From NCBI RefSeq assembly GCF_041438865.1, contig NZ_CP109450.1:7247501-7311500 (forward strand): DNA of 64,000 nt, read 5' to 3'. Made by a program: the position numbers and the translations under genes. The notes below the pieces were generated by a model, which was given only the letters and a program-made list of their open reading frames with translations, searched no databases and was not told where the DNA came from. Every line of letters starts with the position of its first letter. Within the stretch, counting starts at the first letter, position 1. This DNA is from Streptomyces sp. NBC_01471 (GTDB lineage Bacteria; Actinomycetota; Actinomycetes; Streptomycetales; Streptomycetaceae). Below, piece after piece: positions 24,432 through 31,766 of this stretch.

Positions 24432-24572
24432 ATGACCCCGGACGCCGCCGAGGAGTACTTGGTACACCCTCTGAACACCGACGACGAGCGGATCCGCGAC
24501 AGGCGGGGGCCGACCGGTGTGATCCCGGTCAGCGACGGTACCTGCCTGCTCGTGGGCTACGCCGCCTCTTGA
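24432..24572 (+). CDS. Small hypothetical protein, 46 residues
   Basis: ATG 24432 overlaps the stop of a short upstream reading segment (about 24353-24434: VCREFGRRGHTWTIDEKGDF then VLWRAAL) as ATGA, which suggests real coupled translation or a remnant operon. The peptide ends SDGTCLLVGYAAS. Both pieces have coding-like third positions but are too short to classify. Confidence 0.4.
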   Translation: MTPDAAEEYLVHPLNTDDERIRDRRGPTGVIPVSDGTCLLVGYAAS

Positions 24573-24649
24573 ACCCGGCCCGCCGCTGCGGCGAACCGCC
24601 CCGGTAGCACCCCGCCCAGACCGCCCCTTGTGATGGAGAGGAGCACGAC

Positions 24650-25072
24650 ATGAAGCAGACGACCGACAGCCTCTGCGCGCCCGGGCCGTTCACGCCCTCG
24701 CTGCGTGTGGAGCGGTTCGACGAGGTGGTCCAGTACGACGACGTAGGGACGGCCAAGCCTCCGCAGCGGACCTACGAGAAGGTGTGGCAGGGCCGGTGCG
24801 GCCCGGACTTCACCATCGAGGACGGCGAGGACAGCCACCGCGTCCGGCCCGTCCGGCTGCGTATCCGCTGGTTCCAGGACGGCGATGCCACGCCCCGCTG
24901 GAACAGCATCGAGATGACGAGCCACGTGATCCTGCCGGACGGGAGCCTGGACCGCCGCCCCGTCCGGGACATCTGGACCCATTACCACGCCGAGCTGGGC
25001 CAGATACCCAACCGGTTCCTCCAGTTCGTCAACGCCAACCCCCCGGCACCGCCGACCTTTCCGGAGAGCTGA
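24650..25072 (+). CDS. Hypothetical protein
   Basis: 140 residues; GAGAGGAG precedes ATG 24650. The sequence looks like a small beta-rich soluble domain (TYEKVWQGRCGPDFTIEDGE; VRLRIRWFQDGDATPRWNSI; MTSHVILPDGSL). No known motif, signal peptide or membrane segment. It follows the RNA repair pair on the same strand and precedes a palindrome that may end the unit. Confidence 0.68.
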   Translation: MKQTTDSLCAPGPFTPSLRVERFDEVVQYDDVGTAKPPQRTYEKVWQGRCGPDFTIEDGEDSHRVRPVRLRIRWFQDGDATPRWNSIEMTSHVILPDGSLDRRPVRDIWTHYHAELGQIPNRFLQFVNANPPAPPTFPES

Positions 25073-25099
25073 TACACACCCCACCCGTTCGCCGATCGC

Positions 25100-25117
25100 C
25101 GGCTGCGGCCGCAGCCG
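25100..25117 (+). terminator. Perfect GC palindrome between a gene and the tRNA-like sequence
   Basis: CGGCTGCGGCCGCAGCCG is an 18-base perfect palindrome placed 28 bases after a stop codon and six bases before the tRNA-like sequence. It may terminate the upstream unit or delimit the RNA. Confidence 0.4.
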
Positions 25118-25122
25118 TCCCG

Positions 25123-25192
25123 GCTCCTGTCGTCCATGGGTAAGACGCCGGTCTTTCAGTCGGGGAGCGGGGTTTGGATCCCCGCAGAAACA
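25123..25192 (+). tRNA. Degenerate tRNA-Glu(UUC)-like sequence
   Basis: The order of parts matches a tRNA: a possible 7-base acceptor arm, TC, a D-arm with GG in its loop, then the anticodon loop CTTTCAG (anticodon TTC, Glu) and a T-arm stem CGGGG/CCCCG with a 7-base loop. Alignment by eye to bacterial tRNA-Glu is good across GACGCCG and CTTTCA. However, the acceptor pairs only 5 of 7, the anticodon stem has two mismatches, the variable loop is 3 bases, and the T-loop has T in place of the near-invariant C56. It is either a decayed or a deliberately divergent tRNA. It sits close to the RNA ligase and kinase-phosphatase genes. Confidence 0.4.
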
Positions 25193-25229
25193 CCGGCCCG
25201 TACCGCTGCCCTTGTGAGGAGCACCCCCT

Positions 25230-25573
25230 GTGGCCCGTTACCGCTACCGACCGAACGTCATGCTCGTCGCGCCGATCGGCACCCTGCCTACCGCGATCGC
25301 CCGCCACGTGTGCGCCGAACTCGGTGGCCGGCCCAATCCGACCTGGTGCCTGCTGGGCCGTCTCATGGCCGCCCAGCTCCTCCCCGGCAGCCCCCATCAC
25401 ACTGTCACCCCGGCCCTCGCGACCTCGACGACCTGCTCAGCGTCCTGCTGGACATCTCCATCAACTTCTCCCATGGCCCGCTCACGCCCGAGGCATGTGG
25501 CTTCACCGAAGCTGACATCCACGAAGTCATCGACCTTTACCAGTACCACTACGGCCCCCTCTGGGATTACTGA
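25230..25573 (+). pseudogene. Frameshifted hypothetical gene
   Basis: The first frame (GTG 25230) gives MARYRYRPNVMLVAPIGTLP, TAIARHVCAELGGRPNPTWC and LLGRLMAAQLLPGSPHHTVT, then degenerates into Ser/Thr-rich nonsense. From about 25415 another frame carries a sensible C-terminus: DLDDLLSVLLDISINFSHGP, TPEACGFTEADIHEVIDLYQ, ending HYGPLWDY and a stop at 25573. A single-base deletion near CCCTCGCGACC (about 25415-25422) explains the break. Either the gene is dead or the base is a sequencing error; nothing slippery enough to suggest programmed frameshifting is obvious. The joined protein would have about 114 residues and no known family. Confidence 0.65.
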
Positions 25574-26090
25574 CCATCTGCGGTTCTGCCGCGATCGGCC
25601 CGCACTGGCCAGCAGGGTTCGGCGTCACCACACTGAGAGGTCTTGAATGGAACTCCTGCAACTCGGTGCCCCCGCCGACCCGGGCTTCCGCCTGGACGTC
25701 GACGGCACCGCCCACTTCCTCCATGAGGGTTACGCCGTCGCGCTCCAGGTGCACCGTGCCACTCCCGAAAACGCCCGGTCGTACTACGGGCTGCTGGAGA
25801 TCGACTGCCACGACGTCCTTCTCACCGGCACGGTGACGCTGGAAGGCGTCGATGCGGGCAAGGCCTAACCTGCCGGCCTCCTGCTTCGGGGCCAGACGCC
25901 GCCACCCAGCGCGCAGCTTCGTGTCCTTCTTCGCCCTCACGGGCTTTGCCGTGGTCCTCTTCACCGTCGCGACCGTGTTTGTCGGGGCGGTCGTCTCAGT
26001 CTTCTCCAGGGGCTGGGTCGGCATACGCTTGTCCTTCGTCTCGTCGGTGTCTGCTGGGGCGCACGCTGAAGCGGTGGCTGCTTCACTCAC
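25527..26090 (-). CDS. Lys/Thr-rich small protein, C-terminal extent unsure
   Basis: GTG 26090 overlaps the stop of the upstream membrane-protein gene (GTGA), which argues for real translation. The first 75 residues (SEAATASACAPADTDETKDK; TVATVKRTTAKPVRAKKDTK) are basic, disordered and coding-like in codon use, and include one TTA codon. Beyond about 25870 the frame runs antisense to a better-supported rightward gene, so the true gene may have lost its original 3' end. It is the last gene of the leftward transfer-like operon. Function unknown. Confidence 0.4.
   Translation of the reverse strand: MSEAATASACAPADTDETKDKRMPTQPLEKTETTAPTNTVATVKRTTAKPVRAKKDTKLRAGWRRLAPKQEAGRLGLARIDAFQRHRAGEKDVVAVDLQQPVVRPGVFGSGTVHLERDGVTLMEEVGGAVDVQAEARVGGGTELQEFHSRPLSVVTPNPAGQCGPIAAEPQMVSNPRGGRSGTGKGR
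25647..25868 (+). CDS. Small hypothetical protein, 73 residues
   Basis: ATG 25647 has a GAGAGG site. The protein (MELLQLGAPADPGFRLDVDG; FLHEGYAVALQVHRATPENA; LLEIDCHDVLLTGTVTLEGV) looks like a compact beta-rich domain with GC-rich third positions. It overlaps the C-terminal half of a leftward frame, and of the two I consider this one better supported over the shared bases. Confidence 0.55.
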   Translation: MELLQLGAPADPGFRLDVDGTAHFLHEGYAVALQVHRATPENARSYYGLLEIDCHDVLLTGTVTLEGVDAGKA

Positions 26091-26797
26091 CCGCCCGGCG
26101 TGGGGGAGGGCTGACTCTCGTTGGCGGCAGAGAGGGTGTCGCGGGCCTTGTTGGAGGCCCGGTAGGCGTCAAACGACGTCACCGTGCCGTCCTGGGGGGT
26201 GACGTAGGTGAAGACCACGAGCTCGCTCTTGGCCGGGCTGTTCTGCGCCGGTCCGACGCGGACAGGATCGAGCCAGGCCACCCCCGTGTAGGAGTAGTTC
26301 AGGCCCTGCACCCGGCTCACATCGATGTCCAGGTCGGCGAGCGTGTACCTCGTCCCAGTGCCCTTCGTGGCCCCGGTCACCGTCATCCACTCCGGTACGA
26401 ACTCGGTAAGGACCCGGGAGGTGTGGTCGAGAAAGCCGTAGCGCGCATCGAGCAGCACCTGCTGCTCCTTGACAGTCCGGGCCGATGCCGAGCTGTCAGT
26501 GAGGCTGAGCAGAAGGGACCGGCCCGTCGCCCTGTCACGCTTCACCCGTTCGATGTCCATGCCCGGCAGCTGAGTCAGCAGCGCCGTGTGCTGAGTTGCG
26601 AGTTTGGCCTGGGCGTCACTGAGCTTGCCTTCGAGCTTCCGAACGGCTGCATCAGCCTGAGTACCCGACGCGGCCGGGCCGTCGCTGAGCAGACTGGCGC
26701 CGAGCGTGACCACCGAAAGCGCGAGCAGCACCCCGGTGCCGCCGAGCAGGATCCTCCCGCCGTGCTGGCGCAGCTTGTCCTTGATCTCTTCGTTCAC
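26087..26797 (-). CDS. Single-pass membrane protein with coiled coil (transfer cluster member 4)
   Basis: 236 residues. One membrane segment (ILLGGTGVLLALSVVTLGAS, about 16-36) is followed by a predicted coiled coil (VRKLEGKLSDAQAKLATQHT) and an extracytoplasmic domain ending VVFTYVTPQDGTVTSFDAY. The build (short cytoplasmic tail, membrane segment, coiled coil, beta domain with a late aromatic/acidic strand) is shared with the three genes upstream, so these look like diverged paralogues. The architecture recalls VirB8/TcpC-type channel components, but that is inference without a profile match. ATGA-type overlap with the upstream gene stop (26794-26797) shows coupling. Confidence 0.72.
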   Translation of the reverse strand: MNEEIKDKLRQHGGRILLGGTGVLLALSVVTLGASLLSDGPAASGTQADAAVRKLEGKLSDAQAKLATQHTALLTQLPGMDIERVKRDRATGRSLLLSLTDSSASARTVKEQQVLLDARYGFLDHTSRVLTEFVPEWMTVTGATKGTGTRYTLADLDIDVSRVQGLNYSYTGVAWLDPVRVGPAQNSPAKSELVVFTYVTPQDGTVTSFDAYRASNKARDTLSAANESQPSPTPGG

Positions 26798-27582
26798 GGT
26801 GCCTTCACCTCCTGCTTCAAGGCCTCGCCCGCGACTGTCGTGCCGGTCTGGATGTTCAGGAACGCCTTGCGGACCAGGTCGTAGTCAGCACGGGCCCAGG
26901 CCAGCACTGCCGGCTTCTCGCCCGCACCCGTCCTGGTCTCCATGGCCAGCCAGGTCACCGTGATGGTGCTGTCGGCGTTGACCAGATAAGGCACCTGGGC
27001 GACCCATCTGAAGCCGGAATTGAAGCTCATCGGGACCCCGGCGCCAGCAGGTACGTCCTTGTCGCTGGCGAGCAGGTACCACGGCCCCAGGCCTGCCTGG
27101 TGCACCGATGGTGCGAAGTAGGGGATGAGGTTGCGCAGCGTCGACTGAGACGTCCCAGCGTCGAGCTTGCCGCCGGCTGCCGCCACTCTGGGCGTCAGGA
27201 AGCGGTAGTCGTTCTGGAACTTCGCGACCTGACCGGCAGCCGTCAGCGCCGCAGTCAGACCGCGTTCGGCGTCGTCGACCTTCGGCAGGCCCGCCGCTTT
27301 CGCCTCGGTAGTCCGAATCTGCTCCTGCAGAGTGGAGATCTCCGACGCGGCCGTTTCACTCACTGCGCTCTGACCGCCGGAGAACCCCGCGGAGAGGACG
27401 AAACACAGCAGTGTGCCCGCACCCATGCTCACGCCGGCCACGATGGTGCGCTTGTGCAGCCCGCCCGTGGGCACCACCTGCTCTGAAGCCTCTGCGCCGT
27501 CATGTGAGGACTTGGACGTCGCGACGAAGCGCGTCTTGCGCACCACGCTCTCGCCCGACTCATCGTTCTGTGTCGATGCCAT
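26794..27582 (-). CDS. Single-pass membrane protein with coiled coil (transfer cluster member 3)
   Basis: 262 residues. A 45-residue hydrophilic N-terminus, a membrane segment (GVSMGAGTLLCFVLSAGFSG, about 49-68), a coiled coil (AASEISTLQEQIRTTEAKAA) and a C-terminal beta domain containing ITVTWLAMETRTG and VLAWARADYDLVRKAF. The VLAWARA motif also occurs as VLAWASA in the gene at 28355, which supports common ancestry. Its stop overlaps the next start; it follows the gene at 27657 after a 74-base AT-rich gap that may hold an internal promoter. Probably a structural part of a cell-envelope complex. Confidence 0.72.
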   Translation of the reverse strand: MASTQNDESGESVVRKTRFVATSKSSHDGAEASEQVVPTGGLHKRTIVAGVSMGAGTLLCFVLSAGFSGGQSAVSETAASEISTLQEQIRTTEAKAAGLPKVDDAERGLTAALTAAGQVAKFQNDYRFLTPRVAAAGGKLDAGTSQSTLRNLIPYFAPSVHQAGLGPWYLLASDKDVPAGAGVPMSFNSGFRWVAQVPYLVNADSTITVTWLAMETRTGAGEKPAVLAWARADYDLVRKAFLNIQTGTTVAGEALKQEVKAP

Positions 27583-27656
27583 CAGTCCTCAAATCACTGC
27601 TCCACTCGAATACCAGGGCAACCTTATCAATAAGATGAGTCGAAAGGGAGTCGGTG

Positions 27657-28358
27657 TCATCCGGAATGGCTAGTCTCGCCACTCGCCGGAACGCCGGAGA
27701 GCTTCGAGACCCTGCCCTGGGTGTCTATCGTGACGAAGAGCAGTGCACGGCGGTGTGCCGTGATGCTGGCCTTGCTCGCCTGGTTCTGGGTCACCGCGTC
27801 GGAGGTGGCTTCGACGTCGGCCAGGGCGGCATAGGTGTAGACGCCCGCCTTGATATCGACGACCTCGACGTCCAGATCTGCGCCGAGGGCCGAGTTCAGA
27901 CCGACCGCGTCGATGTAGTAATAGCGCCGTCCCTGCGAGTCCGCGTTGTACCGCGACGGAGGCATGAACGACTTCAAAAACGCCTCGTTCTCCGTAAGGC
28001 CGAACTGGCTCTTCAGGCTCTCGCGCGCCGCCTCGTAGCTCTGCCCCGAGTCCCACGAAAAGGCCGTCGAGAGCAACGACTTGATGCGCTCACCGTCGGC
28101 GCTCAGCCGGTCCTGGCTGACGCCCAGGGCCGCCATGACGTCCGCGTTCTCCTGTTCGGCGTCCTTCTTCTGGACGCCTGCCAGCTGCCCCTCGGCCTTT
28201 CTGATCTGTGCTTTCTGCTCGGCCAGGGCCGCGTGCTGGCTGCTCCAGGTCGCGCCGGCAACGGTCCCGACAACTGTCAGGACCGTTGCCGTCGCCAGGA
28301 CCCAGGCGTTGCGCCTGAAGAATCCCCGCCGCGTGGGCGTCGCCGTCTGCTCCGTCAT
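27657..28358 (-). CDS. Single-pass membrane protein with coiled coil (transfer cluster member 2)
   Basis: 233 residues. Basic tail (RRGFFRRN), membrane segment (AWVLATATVLTVVGTVAGAT, about 18-38), coiled coil (LAEQKAQIRKAEGQLAGVQK) and an extracytoplasmic domain (SLKSQFGLTENEAFLKSFMP; GVYTYAALADVEATSDAV; ALLFVTIDTQGRVSKLSGV). Same design as its neighbours. Start overlaps the stop of the upstream gene. Unrecognised family; likely a channel or scaffold subunit. Confidence 0.72.
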   Translation of the reverse strand: MTEQTATPTRRGFFRRNAWVLATATVLTVVGTVAGATWSSQHAALAEQKAQIRKAEGQLAGVQKKDAEQENADVMAALGVSQDRLSADGERIKSLLSTAFSWDSGQSYEAARESLKSQFGLTENEAFLKSFMPPSRYNADSQGRRYYYIDAVGLNSALGADLDVEVVDIKAGVYTYAALADVEATSDAVTQNQASKASITAHRRALLFVTIDTQGRVSKLSGVPASGETSHSG

Positions 28359-29335
28359 CGCTTCCCGCCCCTTTTCTGTGTACCCGAGCTGTTGAGTTCG
28401 GGGACCTTGGATCCGTCCGTCTTGATCGCTGGATTCTCGTGCTGTGCCCCGGTGGCGGTCACCACGCGCGCCAAGTGGTCAAAAGTCCCCATCGTTCCGT
28501 TGTGCACGTAGCGCGCGCTCGCCCAGGCGAGAACCTCGCCGCTCTTCGTGTCCCGGCACAGCCAGACGACCTCCGCCTGGTTCGTCACGCCCGAAGTGTC
28601 CTTCACGCTCAAGTCGGGCATCACCGTCTCGACCTTCCAGGCATACGTGCTCGGGGCGGCTGCATTCGGGCCGTCGTAGCGGATGTACCAGGCGTGGCGC
28701 GGATCGATCTCAGTGGTCGCGTCGAAGGGTGTCAGTGACGATGTGCTGTACGCCTCCTTGTCGCTGGCCAGGAAGGATTCCCTGCTGAACAGCGTTGCCA
28801 TGTCCCGGCGGTGCTTGATGATCTCAAGCATGGCCTTGTTCGGAGTGCCGTTGTTCGGACTGGGCTGGACACTGGCCTGGTGATACAGGGTGGCGAAGGT
28901 CTGCTCCCCGGTCGCGACCTTTTTCGCATCGGCGGCTGCCTTCTCGGTGAGCTTGGACAGCCGCACGCCGGCGTCCGCCTTCACAGGCGTGGATCGGGCA
29001 TCATCCAGCTGCCCCCTGAGCTGAACGACGTGAGCTGCATGGTTCACCGTGCTCGCCTTGAAGCCCTCGCCGGACACGCCCGTGGCGACAACCAGGGCGA
29101 GGGTCCCGACCCCCATCACCGCAATGACGCCGCCCCGGATCAGGCGTGCGTTGTCCTCCGAAGTACGAGCCCGGACCTTCTCGCGCTGGCGCATCGTCCA
29201 GCCCTCGAAGCGCTCTTCGAGCTGGGCTCCGGTGAGCTTCCGGCGCGTCTTCGGTGCCGCCGACTCCTCCTCGGGGATCGGCCCGCTCTCCTGCTCTGGG
29301 CCCGTGCTCTCAGCCTCGTCGTGGACTGTCGTCAC
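28355..29335 (-). CDS. Single-pass membrane protein (transfer cluster member 1)
   Basis: 326 residues from GTG 29335, which has GAGGAG at good distance; the GTG at 29344 is too close to that site. An acidic, disordered N-terminus of about 65 residues precedes a membrane segment (GGVIAVMGVGTLALVVATGV, about 68-88), a helical stalk (HAAHVVQLRGQLDDARSTP) and a beta domain with VVWLCRDTKSGEVLAWASAR. It heads a four-gene, overlapping, leftward operon and is preceded by its own AT-rich promoter with inverted ATACGAGT/ACTCGTAT copies. Probably an envelope-spanning component; the resemblance to VirB8-like proteins is architectural only. Confidence 0.74.
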   Translation of the reverse strand: MTTVHDEAESTGPEQESGPIPEEESAAPKTRRKLTGAQLEERFEGWTMRQREKVRARTSEDNARLIRGGVIAVMGVGTLALVVATGVSGEGFKASTVNHAAHVVQLRGQLDDARSTPVKADAGVRLSKLTEKAAADAKKVATGEQTFATLYHQASVQPSPNNGTPNKAMLEIIKHRRDMATLFSRESFLASDKEAYSTSSLTPFDATTEIDPRHAWYIRYDGPNAAAPSTYAWKVETVMPDLSVKDTSGVTNQAEVVWLCRDTKSGEVLAWASARYVHNGTMGTFDHLARVVTATGAQHENPAIKTDGSKVPELNSSGTQKRGGKR

Positions 29336-29349
29336 GGAACACACTCCTC

Positions 29350-29435
29350 ACTCGTATTGCACTCATAAACTACCCAAGTCTATCTCGAAAGGAATGTGTA
29401 TACGAGTATGAATGGATTCGATAGGAGGTTGAAAG
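29350..29435 (-). promoter_or_regulatory. AT-rich promoter with inverted ACTCGTAT copies
   Basis: ACTCGTAT occurs at 29350-29357 and its reverse complement ATACGAGT at 29400-29407. CGATAGGAGGTTGA follows at 29419-29432. A third ACTCGTAT copy lies at 33739-33746, in the leader of the other transfer operon. This placement suggests a common operator or promoter box controlling both units. Confidence 0.5.
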
Positions 29436-29469
29436 GTGGTACGCCGGCGTACAGGCTCTGCCCGGGCAT

Positions 29470-29509
29470 CAAGAAGCCGGTGCCCGGATCGCTGGGCACC
29501 GGCTTCTTG
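29470..29509 (-). terminator. 16-bp stem terminator of the hydrolase gene
   Basis: CAAGAAGCCGGTGCCC (29470-29485) pairs perfectly with 29494-29509 around an eight-base loop. It lies just downstream of the leftward hydrolase gene and upstream of the next promoter, cleanly separating two transcription units. Confidence 0.88.
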
Positions 29510-29531
29510 CTTCAAGATCAAATGCCGTGCA

Positions 29532-31709
29532 TCAGGCCGTCTTGATCTTGTCGGAGGAGAGCATCGCATCCTTCATGTCCACGAACTTCCAGCCCGCGGC
29601 CGCCATCCGCGCCGCGCTCTCGACGCGCACCCGGCCCATGAAGGCGCAGTAGCCCGCCTCGCCGACGATGATCTTGTCGCCCTGGACGCCGAGTACCACG
29701 AGGGTGTGGCCAGCGGGACCGGAGCCCGGACCCGAGCCCACTGAGTACGCCGTCGGGGTCGAGGACATCTGTTTGCCGGTCTCCCTCGCGATCGTGTAGG
29801 CCGTCTCCTTGCCATCACCGGCCGGGTAGGTCTGGAACGTCGTGTACTTGTTCACGAAGTAGGTCGAGAACGACGTGCAGTTCATCGCGTGGTTGCTCTT
29901 GCACGAGCCAGGGCCGCCCTTGTCTCCGTAGCGGTCGTCGAGGAACTTGTCGCCCTCTTTGTTGAAGAGGTCGACGAGGGCCTGGGCCTCTTCCTGCGTC
30001 ATTCCACCGTCCTTCAGCGAGACGGAAGTGCCGCCCTTCGTGCTGCAGTTGTCCAGGATCGTGTTGATCCCGTCGCTGATGTTCTCGATGCTCCCGCCGA
30101 CGATGTTCTCGACGCCGCCCACGACGGAGCTGTCGACCGACCAGCCGCTCATCTTGCCGAACCACATCTCAGCGTTGTCGCCGCGTGCGGTGAGCCCGGC
30201 AGCGCCGTCAGCGGAGCGCTCCCACTTTTCGTGAAAGTGCAGCGCCGCCGCACGCGGGGAGCCCTGCGCATTCTTGAGCATGTCCTTGAAGACCGTGACG
30301 TCGCCCGGGTTGTCGCCACTGGCCATGAAGGCCAGCTGGGCCTTGACGGTGTACCAGTCCACGCCCTTGCCCTTCGCGTACTGGCGCAGCAGCGTATTGC
30401 GGCCAAACGTCCACTGGCCGAGGCCGATGCCGTTGTCCACGTTCTTCGCGGCGCTGGCCTTCTCGGCGGTCATGGCGTACGTCCTCGTGGGGAAGCTCTG
30501 CACGCTCGTCGGATCGATCCCCGACTCCTGCGCCCAGTTGCCGAGGATGCCTGCGATGTTCTCCTTCGGCATTCCCCAGCTGCTGAGCACCGAGTAAATC
30601 TCCTTGGCGTTCTTCTCCACGTCCGCCGGGACGGTGGCGCCGGAGCCGTTGCCAGTAAGACCCGCGTTGACGACGCACGCCGTCCCGTTCGCGTTGATGC
30701 TGCCCTCAGTCAACGCCGTTGAGTTGAGGACGCTGGTGAAGACCGTGCTCAACAGAGCCACGGTGGCTGTCATCGCAACCACACCTGACACCGCGGCGGC
30801 CACAGGGGCCATCGTCGCCGTAACGGCGATGCCCAGAACCGCGCCGGCGGTGTTGGCTATGAAGCCGCCGATCGCTATGAACGGCGCAGCGATCGCATGA
30901 CCGACCCACTTGAGGATGCTGACAAAGAGCGTCCACAGCAGCTTGCCTGCGTTGAGGGCCATCGCCATGGCGGCGAAGAACATGGACTTCAGCCAGTTCA
31001 GGAAGGCCATGGCCATGACCACACCCGTGGCCGGGGGGGCAGCAGCCGCACTGCCGCCGACGGCGACGCCCTTGGCCGCCTTCGAGCCCAGGCCCCCCTC
31101 ATCCATACCGGCGCCACGCTCGTATCCCGTGCCGCCTGCACCCAGGCGCTTGCCCGCGGGTTCAGCGACGGGACTGCCGCCGGTGACCTTGGACACACTT
31201 TCAATTGTGTCCTTGACGCTCTCGACTCCAACATTCTTCGCTGCGCCGACCGCGGCTCCAAGGGGCCCGCCGACCTGTGAGCCGGCAACGGCACCAGAGA
31301 CGGCCGCTCCTGCGTAGCGCCCGGCGTGACGCCGGGACGCGCTGCTGCCGTCCCCCTCGATCGCCCTCTGGGCCGCACCTCCTGCCATGCCCCCGGCGAC
31401 ACCGTTCATGCCCTGCTTGAGCTTCGCCCCGGCACTCGCGGCACCAGTGGCGTTGCCCGCGGTTTCCGCGGCGCCTGCCGCATCCGGCCCCTTCGAAGCG
31501 GCGATCGCCGCGCGCGGAGACTCGGCCCCGGCCCCCGAGAGCTGCTTAGGCATGCGGGCCTTGAACTCGCGAGGCCTCTCAGCGCCCTCCTCAGGTCCGA
31601 GGCGCTTGGTCCCGCGGCCCTGCCGGGATACCCCCTGACTCACCGACGTGTTCGGCTGGTCCTTCGGCGTCCCCGTCCTGGGACTCCGATTCGGCTTGTC
31701 GGTGGCCAT
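29532..31709 (-). CDS. Membrane-anchored cell-wall hydrolase: lysozyme-like plus CHAP-like domains
   Basis: 725 residues. Residues 1-230 are low-complexity Ala/Gly/Arg-rich. Several hydrophobic segments lie at about 230-340 (VVMAMAFLNWLKSMFFAAMA; AIGGFIANTAGAVLGIAV; AVSGVVAMTATVALLSTVF). Then comes a phage-tail-lysozyme-like domain (AKEIYSVLSSWGMPKENIAG, ILGNWAQESGIDP with the probable catalytic Glu, VDNGIGLGQWTF), and finally a CHAP/NlpC-like amidase (NCTSFSTYFVNKY with Cys near 608, AGHTLVVLGVQGDKIIVGEA with His near 665). Two wall-cutting domains behind membrane helices are typical of VirB1/TcpG-type proteins that open the wall for conjugation. ATG 31709 follows GGAAAGGA, so the extra 19 residues from 31766 are rejected. 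Confidence 0.82.
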   Translation of the reverse strand: MATDKPNRSPRTGTPKDQPNTSVSQGVSRQGRGTKRLGPEEGAERPREFKARMPKQLSGAGAESPRAAIAASKGPDAAGAAETAGNATGAASAGAKLKQGMNGVAGGMAGGAAQRAIEGDGSSASRRHAGRYAGAAVSGAVAGSQVGGPLGAAVGAAKNVGVESVKDTIESVSKVTGGSPVAEPAGKRLGAGGTGYERGAGMDEGGLGSKAAKGVAVGGSAAAAPPATGVVMAMAFLNWLKSMFFAAMAMALNAGKLLWTLFVSILKWVGHAIAAPFIAIGGFIANTAGAVLGIAVTATMAPVAAAVSGVVAMTATVALLSTVFTSVLNSTALTEGSINANGTACVVNAGLTGNGSGATVPADVEKNAKEIYSVLSSWGMPKENIAGILGNWAQESGIDPTSVQSFPTRTYAMTAEKASAAKNVDNGIGLGQWTFGRNTLLRQYAKGKGVDWYTVKAQLAFMASGDNPGDVTVFKDMLKNAQGSPRAAALHFHEKWERSADGAAGLTARGDNAEMWFGKMSGWSVDSSVVGGVENIVGGSIENISDGINTILDNCSTKGGTSVSLKDGGMTQEEAQALVDLFNKEGDKFLDDRYGDKGGPGSCKSNHAMNCTSFSTYFVNKYTTFQTYPAGDGKETAYTIARETGKQMSSTPTAYSVGSGPGSGPAGHTLVVLGVQGDKIIVGEAGYCAFMGRVRVESAARMAAAGWKFVDMKDAMLSSDKIKTA

Positions 31710-31766
31710 GTCGTTTCCTTTCCGGATCAATGCCAGGCCGTGAACCACATCACTTATATGCAGCAC

